Shown piece after piece: positions 16,017-23,803 of a stretch of 34,563 nt of DNA. A program made the position numbers and the translations under genes. Location: contig JANQHT010000091.1 in NCBI GenBank assembly GCA_028282545.1, positions 1 to 34,563 of the forward strand, in the 5' to 3' direction. Under the pieces are notes generated by a model that saw only the letters and a list, made by a program, of their open reading frames with translations, was not told the origin of the DNA and made no database searches. This stretch comes from Spirochaetales bacterium. GTDB lineage: Bacteria > Spirochaetota > Spirochaetia > DSM-27196 > Alkalispirochaetaceae. Position 1 is the first letter of the stretch. Every line of letters begins with the position of its first letter.

Positions 16017-16528
16017 TGTTTCTCCCGTTCAAAGAACATCAGGACGATGAGGATCAGGCCGCCGACAACGGTACTCGAGTCGGCGACGTTGAAGGTAGGC
16101 CACCGTTCCAACCCAAAAATGCCGTAGAACTTGAAATCGAGGAAGTCCACCACGCCCAAGGGACGAAAAATGCGATCGATGAGGTTCCCGATGCCGCCGC
16201 CGATGATCGCCGCCACGCACCACCGCTGGGCACCTCGGAACTCGTCTGTTCGGAAGAGAAGGTAGACCAGGATTCCCACCACGATGACCGGGAGCGACAC
16301 AAAGAGAACTCTCCGTATGGGGTCCGGCAGCCCGTGGCCGATGCTGAAAGCCACGCCCAAGTTGCGGGCGTGGATAATACGAAAGAAGTCTCCAATGACC
16401 TCGATCACCATCCCGGTTTGATAGTAAAGCGGTACGTTCCGAACGATGACGAGTTTCGTCACCTGATCAACGATCACGAGGAACAACGTGAGCAGGAGCG
16501 GCCGGTAGGAGCGGTTTGTGTGAACCAT
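16013..16528 (-). CDS. lspA: Lipoprotein signal peptidase (signal peptidase II)
   Basis: LspA is an inner-membrane aspartyl protease that cleaves prolipoprotein signal peptides before the lipid-modified Cys. The 171-residue protein has four hydrophobic segments and the conserved boxes NLGVAFSIG, GGIGNLIDRI followed by GVVDFLDF, and PTFNVADSS; the Asp residues of GNLIDR and NVADS form the catalytic dyad. ATG 16528 has an AGGG close upstream and lies 3 nt after the NIF3 stop. Its substrates in this window include the lipobox proteins at 2414 and 31237. Confidence 0.96.
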   Translation of the reverse strand: MVHTNRSYRPLLLTLFLVIVDQVTKLVIVRNVPLYYQTGMVIEVIGDFFRIIHARNLGVAFSIGHGLPDPIRRVLFVSLPVIVVGILVYLLFRTDEFRGAQRWCVAAIIGGGIGNLIDRIFRPLGVVDFLDFKFYGIFGLERWPTFNVADSSTVVGGLILIVLMFFEREKQ

Positions 16529-16531
16529 GCC

Positions 16532-17293
16532 CTATAGTCCGGTAGGAACGTCCAGGAACGTCGTTTCTATCCCCAGGTCCGCGGCGGCTTTCTCCGCAAC
16601 ACTCCGGACGCCCCAGATCTCCGTCGCATAGTGACCGGCGAAAACGACGTTGATCCCCTCTTCCCGGCACCGATGGTATACGGTGTGGCTTGCGTCACCG
16701 GTGATGTAGAGATCGAGTCCCTCCTCCACCGCCTGTTCAACTTCGCCCGTGGCGCCACCTGAGATGATCCCCACGGTTCTGATCTCCTCCGGTCCGAATC
16801 GCAGGATGCCCAGCGGCGAAAACCGATTCCCGAAAAGTGTCGCGAGCACATCGTCTACACCGGCAGCCCGGGGCAGGACGCCGCGCACACCGATCGATAG
16901 GCCCTTGTAAAGGCCGAAGGGCTCCACCTCGCCGAGGCCCAGCTTGTGGGCCATCACTCCGTTATTTCCGTGACGAAGATGGGCATCCAGGGGGAGGTGC
17001 ACCGCGTAGAGCGCCAGGTCCTTCGCCATGAGGTAGCGCACGCGCCGCCCATGGTGCCCGGTCAGGACCGACTCGTTCCCCCAGAAGAGGCCGTGATGCA
17101 CAAAGAGCATGTCCGCGCCCCACTGTGCGGCAGCCTCGAAGACCTCCATCGCCGCGTCTACGGCAAAGGCGACACGGGTTATCGTTTCGTTGGTCCGCTC
17201 CACCTGGAGTCCGTTCCTGGAGCGATCGATGCGCGCAAACTCGTCGAGCGCAAGGAACGACCGGACAAACCCGTCGAATTTCGTAATGGTCAC
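16532..17293 (-). CDS. NIF3-like dinuclear metal-centre protein
   Basis: The 253-residue protein is of the NIF3/YbgI family, whose members bind two metal ions. The biochemical role is uncertain; GTP cyclohydrolase I type 2 is a name often given in databases. Metal-site motifs FVHHGLFWG, HLPLDAH, YITGDASH and GHYATE are all intact. GTG 17293 overlaps the regulator's TGA in a GTGA junction. It is the second gene of the sorC-nif3-lspA operon. Confidence 0.93.
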   Translation of the reverse strand: MTITKFDGFVRSFLALDEFARIDRSRNGLQVERTNETITRVAFAVDAAMEVFEAAAQWGADMLFVHHGLFWGNESVLTGHHGRRVRYLMAKDLALYAVHLPLDAHLRHGNNGVMAHKLGLGEVEPFGLYKGLSIGVRGVLPRAAGVDDVLATLFGNRFSPLGILRFGPEEIRTVGIISGGATGEVEQAVEEGLDLYITGDASHTVYHRCREEGINVVFAGHYATEIWGVRSVAEKAAADLGIETTFLDVPTGL

Positions 17294-18273
17294 GCAACTC
17301 CCCCCTCGACTCCCGCCACCCGCGATAGGTGTCGTGCCGTTGGTTCATCAACGATTAGCTCCGTCATGTAGTGCGCTTCAAGGGCGGCGTACAGGCCCCG
17401 CACCTTTGCGATCCCGCTCACGACGCAGAGTGCCCGTTCGGCGTCCCGGTAGAGGGACAAGGCGGGCCCGGAGGCTCTCCGGTTTAACGGAATGTCGTCG
17501 TAGCTCCCGTCACCGCGAAAGAAGACGGTCGCCAAATCGCCCACCACGTTCTGATCTACCAGTTCGTCGAAATCGCGCTGCTCCAGGTATCCCTGCGAGT
17601 AAACGTGACTCGGCACTCCCGCGTCAACCGCACCTATGCTGTACAGATAGAGGTCCGCCCGCTGCTGGAGATCGATGATATGGCGTACGCTCCGTTCGCG
17701 CCACATCGCTTCCTTTGTCTCCCGGTAGTCGAAAAAGGACGGCACCGGAAAGAGCGTAACCTGGGCACCAAAGGAGTTGGCGTACGCCTGGAGCACGCTG
17801 GCGGCGTATCGGTTGTCCGGCGTAAAGGGATTCCCGGAACCGTTGAGCTGGACAATTCGGAGGTCCGGGATGCGTTTGGGGACCAGATTGTTCCCGATTT
17901 CCGACACCGTTGTCCCCCAGGCGACACCGAGCGTCATGCCCGGTTGCAACAGCGATGCCAGGTAGTTTGCTGCGTAGCGGGCGACGCGTTCGAGCCACAC
18001 CACCTCGCCCAGGAGTTCTTCCGCGGGAACGACGTGAACGCGGGCGAGACCAAAGCGCTCGGCGATGGCCCCCTCCAGCGGGGAGAGCGCCATACGAGTG
18101 TTGACGATCCGAATCTCGACCATACCGGACGAGCGCGCGTGACCGAGCAGGCGGCTCACCTTGGGCCTGGAGAAGGACATCTCTTTCGCGATCTGCTCCG
18201 TGGTGAGACCCTGGTAGTAGTAGAGGTTGGCCACTTGCAGCGCTTCCAGGTAGATCCGGTCGTCCGATTTCAT
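17290..18273 (-). CDS. SorC/DeoR-type sugar-responsive transcriptional regulator
   Basis: The N-terminal winged helix (TTEQIAKEMSFSRPKVSRLL, residues ~24-43) is followed by a SorC-type sugar-phosphate-binding domain with GVAWGTTVSEIGN and the effector-site region IGAVDAG. Such proteins usually repress or activate sugar-uptake operons. ATG 18273 (327 residues) is preferred over GTG 18303, since a TACACT -10 box lies between them. The gene is the head of an operon with NIF3 and lspA and has no sugar genes next to it in the window. The near-palindrome GTGTAACAC overlaps its -10 box and could be an autoregulatory site. Confidence 0.88.
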   Translation of the reverse strand: MKSDDRIYLEALQVANLYYYQGLTTEQIAKEMSFSRPKVSRLLGHARSSGMVEIRIVNTRMALSPLEGAIAERFGLARVHVVPAEELLGEVVWLERVARYAANYLASLLQPGMTLGVAWGTTVSEIGNNLVPKRIPDLRIVQLNGSGNPFTPDNRYAASVLQAYANSFGAQVTLFPVPSFFDYRETKEAMWRERSVRHIIDLQQRADLYLYSIGAVDAGVPSHVYSQGYLEQRDFDELVDQNVVGDLATVFFRGDGSYDDIPLNRRASGPALSLYRDAERALCVVSGIAKVRGLYAALEAHYMTELIVDEPTARHLSRVAGVEGGVA

Positions 18274-18287
18274 CGTCAGTCGCGGTG

Positions 18288-18293
18288 AGTGTA
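18288..18293 (-). promoter_or_regulatory. -10 box of the sorC-type gene with overlapping palindrome
   Basis: TACACT on the minus strand lies 14 nt before ATG 18273. It overlaps the near-palindrome GTGTAACAC read on the plus strand. The divergent lon-like promoter starts 17 nt away. Confidence 0.35.
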
Positions 18294-18309
18294 ACACATT
18301 CACGATTGC

Positions 18310-18339
18310 TTGCCTTTGGCGAGGGCGGAACAGTATAGT
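18310..18339 (+). promoter_or_regulatory. Promoter of the Lon-related protease gene
   Basis: TTGCCT (18310-18315) and TATAGT (18334-18339) are 18 bp apart. The -10 box ends 8 nt before ATG 18348, and there is no Shine-Dalgarno. Confidence 0.55.
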
Positions 18340-18347
18340 GACGGCCC

Positions 18348-20741
18348 ATGCAGGCGATCTCCCGGTACCGGCTCACTCCTGAGCAGGTACATTTCTCGAT
18401 AGACGAAGCGCACGTCCAGGCGCTCAAACACGGCCACTCCCGCGAGAAAGTGATCGGTCAGCCCCGGGCCGTGGAAGCGCTCAAGCTGGCCCTGGCGATC
18501 AACGCCAAGGGATACAACGTCTACGCGGCGGGCTATACGGGTACGGGCAAACGGTCCACGGTGATGCGGATCATAAAGGAGCAGCCGCTGATCACCGAAC
18601 GCCTGCGGGACATCGCCTTTGTCCACAACTTCGTCCAACCGGACCGCCCCAGGGTCATCACCTTCCCGGCCGGCAACGCGGTCAAGTTCCGACGGCGCAT
18701 CCAGCAGTTGCTTGACGAACTCACCGATGAACTCCGCCTATCGCTCGAGCAGGGTGCCTACAGGGCGCGTCGGGACGAGATCATGATCAAGATGGAGGCC
18801 CAGGAGAACCAGGCGCTGGTCGAGTTCGAGAAGGATCTTAAGCGCGAGGGCTTTTCCATCGTCCAGATCAAGGACGGTGACGTGCAGCGCGCCGACATCG
18901 TTCCCCTTCACAAGGGTGAACCCGGCTCGTTCGAGGAGCTGCAACAGCTTGTTGCCGCCGGTGAGTTGTCGGAGAAGAAATGGAACGCCATCCGCGAGCG
19001 CTACTACCAACTCATGGACGATATGAACCAGATCTTCGACACCCTCCGCGTGGACCGGGCGCAGGCGGACGTGGTTCTCGATGATATTCGCCGCGAGACG
19101 GTGCGGCCCATCGTAGATCGCCTTGCCGAAGTTGTCCGCCGGGAGTTTCCGGAAGGCACCGTGGATCGCTACCTGCGGGAGTTCGCCGACGACGTGGTGG
19201 ACAACCTCGATCTTCACATCAATGACGACCCGTCCAAGTCGGATGAGATAGACCAGGAACTGCTCCGGTACAGCGTCAACGTCATAGTCGATCACACCGA
19301 AACGAGCACACCGCCCATCCTGTTCGAAAGCCATCCGGACTACCACAAGCTGTTCGGGACGCAGAACACGCAACCGGAGCAGGAGGTGCGTTTCGGATTC
19401 CTCGGCCTGCGAGGGGGCAGCGTGGTGCAGGCGTCGGGGGGATACCTGGTGCTACGGGCGCAGGATGTGTTGACCCAGGAAGATGTGTGGAACGCATTAA
19501 AGCGCGTCATCCAGGACGGTATCACGGAGATTCGGACCCCCACGGCACCCTACGGTGTGCCCGTCCAGAGCCTCAAGCCGGATCCGATCCCCGTCTCGGT
19601 CAAGGTTATCCTGATGGGGAGCGAGCACATCTACGATCTCCTCTTCCACACGGACGAAGATTTCGGCGAATTGTTCAAAGTTCTCAGTGAGTTCGACTCC
19701 GTAATGGACAACACCGCGGCGTCGCAGCGGAACTACCTGAATTTCATCGATTCGATCTGCTCGGACGAAGGCCTGGCACAATGCGACGACTCCGGTAAGG
19801 CGGCGGTACTCGAATACGGCGTCTACCTGAGTGAGTTCCGCAGCAAACTGAGCACACGGTTCGCGTTGATAGCGGACCTGCTGCGCGAGTCGAGCCACTG
19901 GGCACGATCCGCCGGGAGAACCGCGATTGACCGCGAGGCCGTGGAGAAGGCACGGGATGTCCGCCGGTACCTCCATAATCTGCCGGAAGAGAAGTTTGAC
20001 GAACAGATCGCCTCGGGGGAGATGATCCTGCAGGTAGACGGTTCGCGCATCGGTTCCATCAACGGCCTCTCCGTTCTGGATCGCGGGTACTACGCCTTCG
20101 GCCGTCCCATGCTCATCACCGCACGGGTAGCACCGGGGACCGACGGTATCATCAACATCGAGCGGGAAAGCGGCCTCTCCGGGGAACTCCACGACAAGGG
20201 TGTGTACATCATCCAGGGGTTCCTGCAGGCCACCTACGCGCGCGATTTTCCCCTGTCGATCAACGCGAGCATCGGCTTCGAACAGAGCTACGTGGAAATC
20301 GACGGCGACAGCGCGTCGTCAACGGAGATCTACGTCCTGCTTTCAGCGATCGGAGACATCCCGCTACGCCAGGACATCGCCGTTACCGGTAGCGTCAACC
20401 AGTTCGGCCAGATTCAACCGGTCGGCGGAATCAGCGAAAAGATCGAAGGCTTCCACGCCACTTGCAAACTCATGGGAATCACCGGCGCCCAGGGGGTCAT
20501 CATTCCCCGGACAAATGTGCAGAATCTCGTGCTCTCTCGGGAGGTGCAGGCGGCGGTTCGGGACGAGACGTTTCATATCTACGCCATCTCCACCGTTGAC
20601 GAAGGCATGGAGATCCTCACCGACCGGGAGGCGGGGAAACCGGACAAACGGGGCCGTTTCCCGGGCAATTCGATCAACGGCGTCGTGGAGCGGCGCCTCC
20701 GCGAGATGGCCCAGCAGGTGAAGGATTTTTCAGGCGATTAA
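18348..20741 (+). CDS. Lon-related ATP-dependent protease (AAA_32 / Lon C-terminal)
   Basis: This 797-residue cytoplasmic protease joins an AAA_32-type ATPase to a Lon proteolytic domain. Walker A is GYTGTGKRST (residues 62-71). A coiled-coil insertion occupies ~120-260, and GGYLVLRAQDVL fits the Walker B region. The Ser-Lys dyad is visible: Ser655 in DGDSAS and Lys698 in GGISEKIEGF. Their spacing of 43 equals that in E. coli Lon, as recalled (S679/K722). ATG 18348 has no Shine-Dalgarno but sits 8 nt after a -10 box. It is divergent from the sorC-type gene. Substrates cannot be read. Confidence 0.93.
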   Translation: MQAISRYRLTPEQVHFSIDEAHVQALKHGHSREKVIGQPRAVEALKLALAINAKGYNVYAAGYTGTGKRSTVMRIIKEQPLITERLRDIAFVHNFVQPDRPRVITFPAGNAVKFRRRIQQLLDELTDELRLSLEQGAYRARRDEIMIKMEAQENQALVEFEKDLKREGFSIVQIKDGDVQRADIVPLHKGEPGSFEELQQLVAAGELSEKKWNAIRERYYQLMDDMNQIFDTLRVDRAQADVVLDDIRRETVRPIVDRLAEVVRREFPEGTVDRYLREFADDVVDNLDLHINDDPSKSDEIDQELLRYSVNVIVDHTETSTPPILFESHPDYHKLFGTQNTQPEQEVRFGFLGLRGGSVVQASGGYLVLRAQDVLTQEDVWNALKRVIQDGITEIRTPTAPYGVPVQSLKPDPIPVSVKVILMGSEHIYDLLFHTDEDFGELFKVLSEFDSVMDNTAASQRNYLNFIDSICSDEGLAQCDDSGKAAVLEYGVYLSEFRSKLSTRFALIADLLRESSHWARSAGRTAIDREAVEKARDVRRYLHNLPEEKFDEQIASGEMILQVDGSRIGSINGLSVLDRGYYAFGRPMLITARVAPGTDGIINIERESGLSGELHDKGVYIIQGFLQATYARDFPLSINASIGFEQSYVEIDGDSASSTEIYVLLSAIGDIPLRQDIAVTGSVNQFGQIQPVGGISEKIEGFHATCKLMGITGAQGVIIPRTNVQNLVLSREVQAAVRDETFHIYAISTVDEGMEILTDREAGKPDKRGRFPGNSINGVVERRLREMAQQVKDFSGD

Positions 20742-20759
20742 AACGGTAATCAATTATCG

Positions 20760-20789
20760 TTGCCGCCATCATTCGAAGAGTCCTATACT
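20760..20789 (+). promoter_or_regulatory. Promoter of the HDOD gene
   Basis: TTGCCG (20760-20765) and TATACT (20784-20789) are 18 bp apart. The -10 box ends 6 nt before ATG 20796. Confidence 0.55.
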
Positions 20790-20795
20790 GTAGGT

Positions 20796-22283
20796 ATGGA
20801 TCCCGCCGGTACGCTGCTCGAGAAGGCTCGTTCAGCAGCTCATGACCAAAAGCCTTTCACCGTCAAGAGTTACAAGTTACCCACCCAGACGGAGCAACAG
20901 CTCGTGGAGGTTCTCGGGGTATTCCTCGAGGAATTGAACCAGGGTCGCTTGAAGGATTCGCTCGGATACTGCCTGCGAGAACTGGCGGTCAACGGCAAAA
21001 AGGCCAACACCAAGCGTGTCTACTTCGAGGAAAAGGGCCTTAAGCTCGTCAATCCCGCCGACTATCAATCGGGCATGAAATCCTTCAAGCAGGAAACGCT
21101 GGGCAAAATTGACTACTGGCTCCAGAAACAGGAAGAGGCGGGGCTCTACGTTCGCGTCACCTTCCACATCCAGGGCCGGGACCTCTACGTTCGCGTGGGA
21201 AACAACACCACGATTACCCGCAAGGAACAGATCCGCATCTACGACCGCATCGCGCGCTCCCGGGCGTTCAAGTCGCTGGAAGAAGCGATGACATCCGTCA
21301 TGGACGACAGCGAGGGAGCCGGCCTGGGCATCGTCATTCTCGTGCTGATGCTCAAGAAGATCGGCCTTGACGAAGACGCCTTTGACATAGACATCGAGAA
21401 CGAGGAAACCGTTGCTCGCCTGGTCATCCCCATGGACAAGGCCACCGTGGAGCACCTGAGCGAAATCTCCAACGAGTTGATCGAACAGATCGAGTCACTC
21501 CCGCAGTTCCCGGAGAACATCCTCGAACTGCAACGGAAGATCGACGACCCCGACGTACAGATGGGGGACGTTGCGCAGGTCCTCAGCCGCGACCCGTCCC
21601 TGACGGCGGACCTGCTGCGAACGGTCAACAGTGCCCGGTACATGCTTCCGCGGCGCATGGACAACGTCGTTGAGGCGGTAAAAGTCGTTGGACTGCGCGG
21701 TCTGAAACAGATGCTCTACAGCTATGGTACGCGGCGCGTCCTCGGTGAGAGTGATACGGAGACGGGGCGTCACCTCTGGGAACACAGCCAGAAAACGGCA
21801 TTCTACGCGTACGGGATCGCCCGCAACGTATACCGGCGGAAAGAGATCCTGGACGACGTATACGTTGGCGGAATTCTGCACGACATGGGCAAGATCGTCT
21901 TCTCGAACATCCACCCGGACGTGATCGACCGCATGATGTCGTACTGCCGCCGGCAGGGCATACCTTCAACGCTGCTCGAAGCGATGAGCGACGGGATAGA
22001 CCACGCCGAGGTGGGTGGCCGCCTGGCAGAGCGATGGAACTTCCCGGAGGCGCTGGTGCAATCGATCCGTTACCACCACGCACCGCTCCGGGCGCATCCG
22101 AACCATCGCGACGTGGTCTGCGTGGTAGCGGTGGCAAACATTCTCGTTCACCAAGACGAGTTCACGCCGGAAGCGTTCGACACGCGGGTACTCCGAATTC
22201 TGGGCATCAAGAACCTGGAGCAGTTGAGGCAAATTCACGATCAGCTGCAGCGCCAGTACGAACGGGCATTTCAGCAGAACTAA
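20796..22283 (+). CDS. GHKL-like ATPase remnant fused to HDOD domain
   Basis: The 495-residue protein is a cytoplasmic signalling protein. The first ~215 residues look like a degenerate GHKL/histidine-kinase-type ATP-binding fold, with an N-box-like RELAVNGKKAN (residues 61-71) and a glycine-rich DSEGAGLGI (171-179). The C-terminal part (~230-470) is an HDOD domain. Unlike typical HDOD proteins it retains HD-type metal residues: His330, HD at 362-363 in GGILHDMGKIV, His403 in DHAEVGG and His427 in YHH. ATG 20796 is chosen from the -10 box 6 nt upstream. The reaction, if any, is unknown. Confidence 0.85.
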   Translation: MDPAGTLLEKARSAAHDQKPFTVKSYKLPTQTEQQLVEVLGVFLEELNQGRLKDSLGYCLRELAVNGKKANTKRVYFEEKGLKLVNPADYQSGMKSFKQETLGKIDYWLQKQEEAGLYVRVTFHIQGRDLYVRVGNNTTITRKEQIRIYDRIARSRAFKSLEEAMTSVMDDSEGAGLGIVILVLMLKKIGLDEDAFDIDIENEETVARLVIPMDKATVEHLSEISNELIEQIESLPQFPENILELQRKIDDPDVQMGDVAQVLSRDPSLTADLLRTVNSARYMLPRRMDNVVEAVKVVGLRGLKQMLYSYGTRRVLGESDTETGRHLWEHSQKTAFYAYGIARNVYRRKEILDDVYVGGILHDMGKIVFSNIHPDVIDRMMSYCRRQGIPSTLLEAMSDGIDHAEVGGRLAERWNFPEALVQSIRYHHAPLRAHPNHRDVVCVVAVANILVHQDEFTPEAFDTRVLRILGIKNLEQLRQIHDQLQRQYERAFQQN

Positions 22284-22311
22284 GCGGCCACATCCACGCA
22301 TTTTCAACGTG

Positions 22312-22340
22312 TTGACACATTCCGGGGTTTGCGGTACTTT
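22312..22340 (+). promoter_or_regulatory. Strong promoter of the glutaredoxin-osmC operon
   Basis: A consensus TTGACA (22312-22317) is separated by 17 bp from TACTTT (22335-22340). Confidence 0.7.
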
Positions 22341-22362
22341 TCATATATAATTTTTCATATAT
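22338..22362 (+). repeat. AT-rich 11-bp direct repeat at the transcription start
   Basis: TTTTCATATAT occurs twice (22338-22348 and 22352-22362) with a 14-bp period, between the -10 box and the GGAGGA ribosome site. It stands out in GC-rich DNA and could bind a redox regulator. Confidence 0.75.
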
Positions 22363-22374
22363 TCGGAGGACCTT

Positions 22375-22605
22375 ATGGCGATTACCGTGTACACGACCCC
22401 CAACTGCCCCTGGTGCACCAAGGTCAAGAAATACCTCAGGGATAACCGCGTCCCGTTCAAAGAGTACGATGTGGCGAAAGATCAGCGTCGCGCGGAGGAA
22501 ATGGTACGCAAATCGAAGCAGATGGGTACGCCTGTTATTGACGTCCATGGTAAGGTGATTGTCGGCTTCAACCAGCCGGAGATCGACAAGGCGCTGAGGA
22601 GGTAA
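22375..22605 (+). CDS. Glutaredoxin-like protein (NrdH/YruB type)
   Basis: The 76-residue thioredoxin-fold protein has the redox motif CPWC at residues 12-15 (TTPNCPWCTKVKKYL), the cis-Pro segment GTPVIDV and the GFNQPEIDKAL C-terminus. It should reduce disulfides in the cytoplasm. ATG 22375 follows a GGAGGA site at 4 nt spacing and a strong promoter. The OsmC gene begins 2 nt after its stop, so the two form a thiol-stress pair. Confidence 0.92.
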   Translation: MAITVYTTPNCPWCTKVKKYLRDNRVPFKEYDVAKDQRRAEEMVRKSKQMGTPVIDVHGKVIVGFNQPEIDKALRR

Positions 22606-22607
22606 CC

Positions 22608-23021
22608 GTGGCTGAATCGATAGCAACGTGGAAAGGTGACATGGCGTTTGATGTGTCCCTGGACGGTCACACCTTTGTCGTGGACGCCGATTCCTCCGTG
22701 GGCGGCGGGGACCAGGGCCCGCGCCCGAAGGGGCTCCTCCTGAGTGGCCTGGCCGGATGCACCGGCATGGACGTGGTCTCCATCCTGAAGAAGATGCAGA
22801 TGCCCTTTGATCGCTTCGAAATCGATGTCCACGGAGACCCGCACGACGAACACCCCAAGGTGTTCACCGCGGTAAATCTGGTGTACCGATTCTGGGGCGA
22901 CCAGTTGGACGAGAAGAAGATTCGCAAGGCGATCGACCTTTCAACGGATCGCTACTGCGCCGTCTACGCCACCCTGGGGAAGACGGCGGAGATGGATTAC
23001 TCCCTGGAACTCAACCCGTAA
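22608..23021 (+). CDS. OsmC family protein
   Basis: The 137-residue protein belongs to the OsmC/Ohr family of thiol-dependent peroxidases. The two conserved cysteines are seen in LAGCTGMDVVSIL (~50) and DRYCAVYATL (~115), and the Arg/Glu contacts lie nearby. GTG 22608 is preceded by GAGGAGG. It is translated right after the glutaredoxin-like gene, a possible electron donor (inference). Its 3' end overlaps the convergent TrmH-type gene by 11 bp. Confidence 0.92.
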   Translation: MAESIATWKGDMAFDVSLDGHTFVVDADSSVGGGDQGPRPKGLLLSGLAGCTGMDVVSILKKMQMPFDRFEIDVHGDPHDEHPKVFTAVNLVYRFWGDQLDEKKIRKAIDLSTDRYCAVYATLGKTAEMDYSLELNP

Positions 23022-23790
23022 CAAAAGCGCCCGCCCAGGCGACGGCGGCGATGCCGAAGGCGACACCCACGTTGAGCGATCGCTTCGCGCCGGATAGGGG
23101 GATCGATCGCACACCGCCGGAACGGCGGCACCGGTCCAGGAGCGCCGGTTCGATACCGCGCTCCTCGGAACCCACCACCAGCACACCGGACAACGGAAAG
23201 GGCTCACTCAAAAGGGGTATACCGGTTGTCTCCAACGCAATGGAGGGACCGCCGGCAATCGTCTCCGCCTCCTCAATGGTGCCGGCTTGTACCGTCACGA
23301 AATCGAGACTTCCCATTGCAGATCGGATCAGGCGTGGATGGTCCAGCGGCGGACACCCCGCCCCGAGGAAGACCGCCCGAAACCCAAAGGCCTCGGCCGT
23401 ACGCACGATGGACCCGACGTTAAAGGGCGAACGGACGCGGTCCAGGTACGCTACCAAGGGACGTTCCGTCCGGGTCCCGGCGGCGCCGGGAGTACGGAAA
23501 TCCCATTCCGCCGCGTCGATGCCGAGGTGATACGCGATGGCGTACGAGAGGTCCTCGATCGCGACCGGGGACGGTTCCGAGAGGAGCCGTTCCGCAGCCG
23601 AGCGTACCGCCGGCGGTGTTTCCGCCCGTGTCAGGGCGTTCCGAAGGACCCGTTCGAGATACGCCGGGCCGGGACGACCGGGATCGCCTGAATGACGAGC
23701 AGCTTCGGTCACTTTTCGAAGATGACGGAGGATGGCGACCGTCGAGAGTCGTCCCAGTCGCCGGTCACCCAGTTCGCGTGGACCGTTCAA
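23011..23790 (-). CDS. SpoU/TrmH family RNA 2'-O-methyltransferase
   Basis: The enzyme transfers methyl from AdoMet to a ribose 2'-OH of rRNA or tRNA, using a knotted SPOUT fold. All three SpoU motifs are present in the C-terminal half: VRSPFNVGSIVRTAEAFG, VVGSEERGIEPALL and IPLSGAKRSLNVGVAFGI. The N-terminal ~105 residues are variable and could bind substrate. The start TTG 23790 is the only usable one in frame and is uncertain. It follows the ADH-like gene by 13 nt. The RNA target cannot be told from sequence. Confidence 0.88.
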   Translation of the reverse strand: MNGPRELGDRRLGRLSTVAILRHLRKVTEAARHSGDPGRPGPAYLERVLRNALTRAETPPAVRSAAERLLSEPSPVAIEDLSYAIAYHLGIDAAEWDFRTPGAAGTRTERPLVAYLDRVRSPFNVGSIVRTAEAFGFRAVFLGAGCPPLDHPRLIRSAMGSLDFVTVQAGTIEEAETIAGGPSIALETTGIPLLSEPFPLSGVLVVGSEERGIEPALLDRCRRSGGVRSIPLSGAKRSLNVGVAFGIAAVAWAGAFVTG

Positions 23791-23803
23791 AGGCGGGGAA
23801 CAC

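Noticed and set aside
18738..22303. Minus-strand ORFs of ~200 residues opposite the Lon-like and HDOD genes
   Set aside because: They are mirror frames of well-supported coding regions in GC-rich DNA and lack ribosome sites and motifs.
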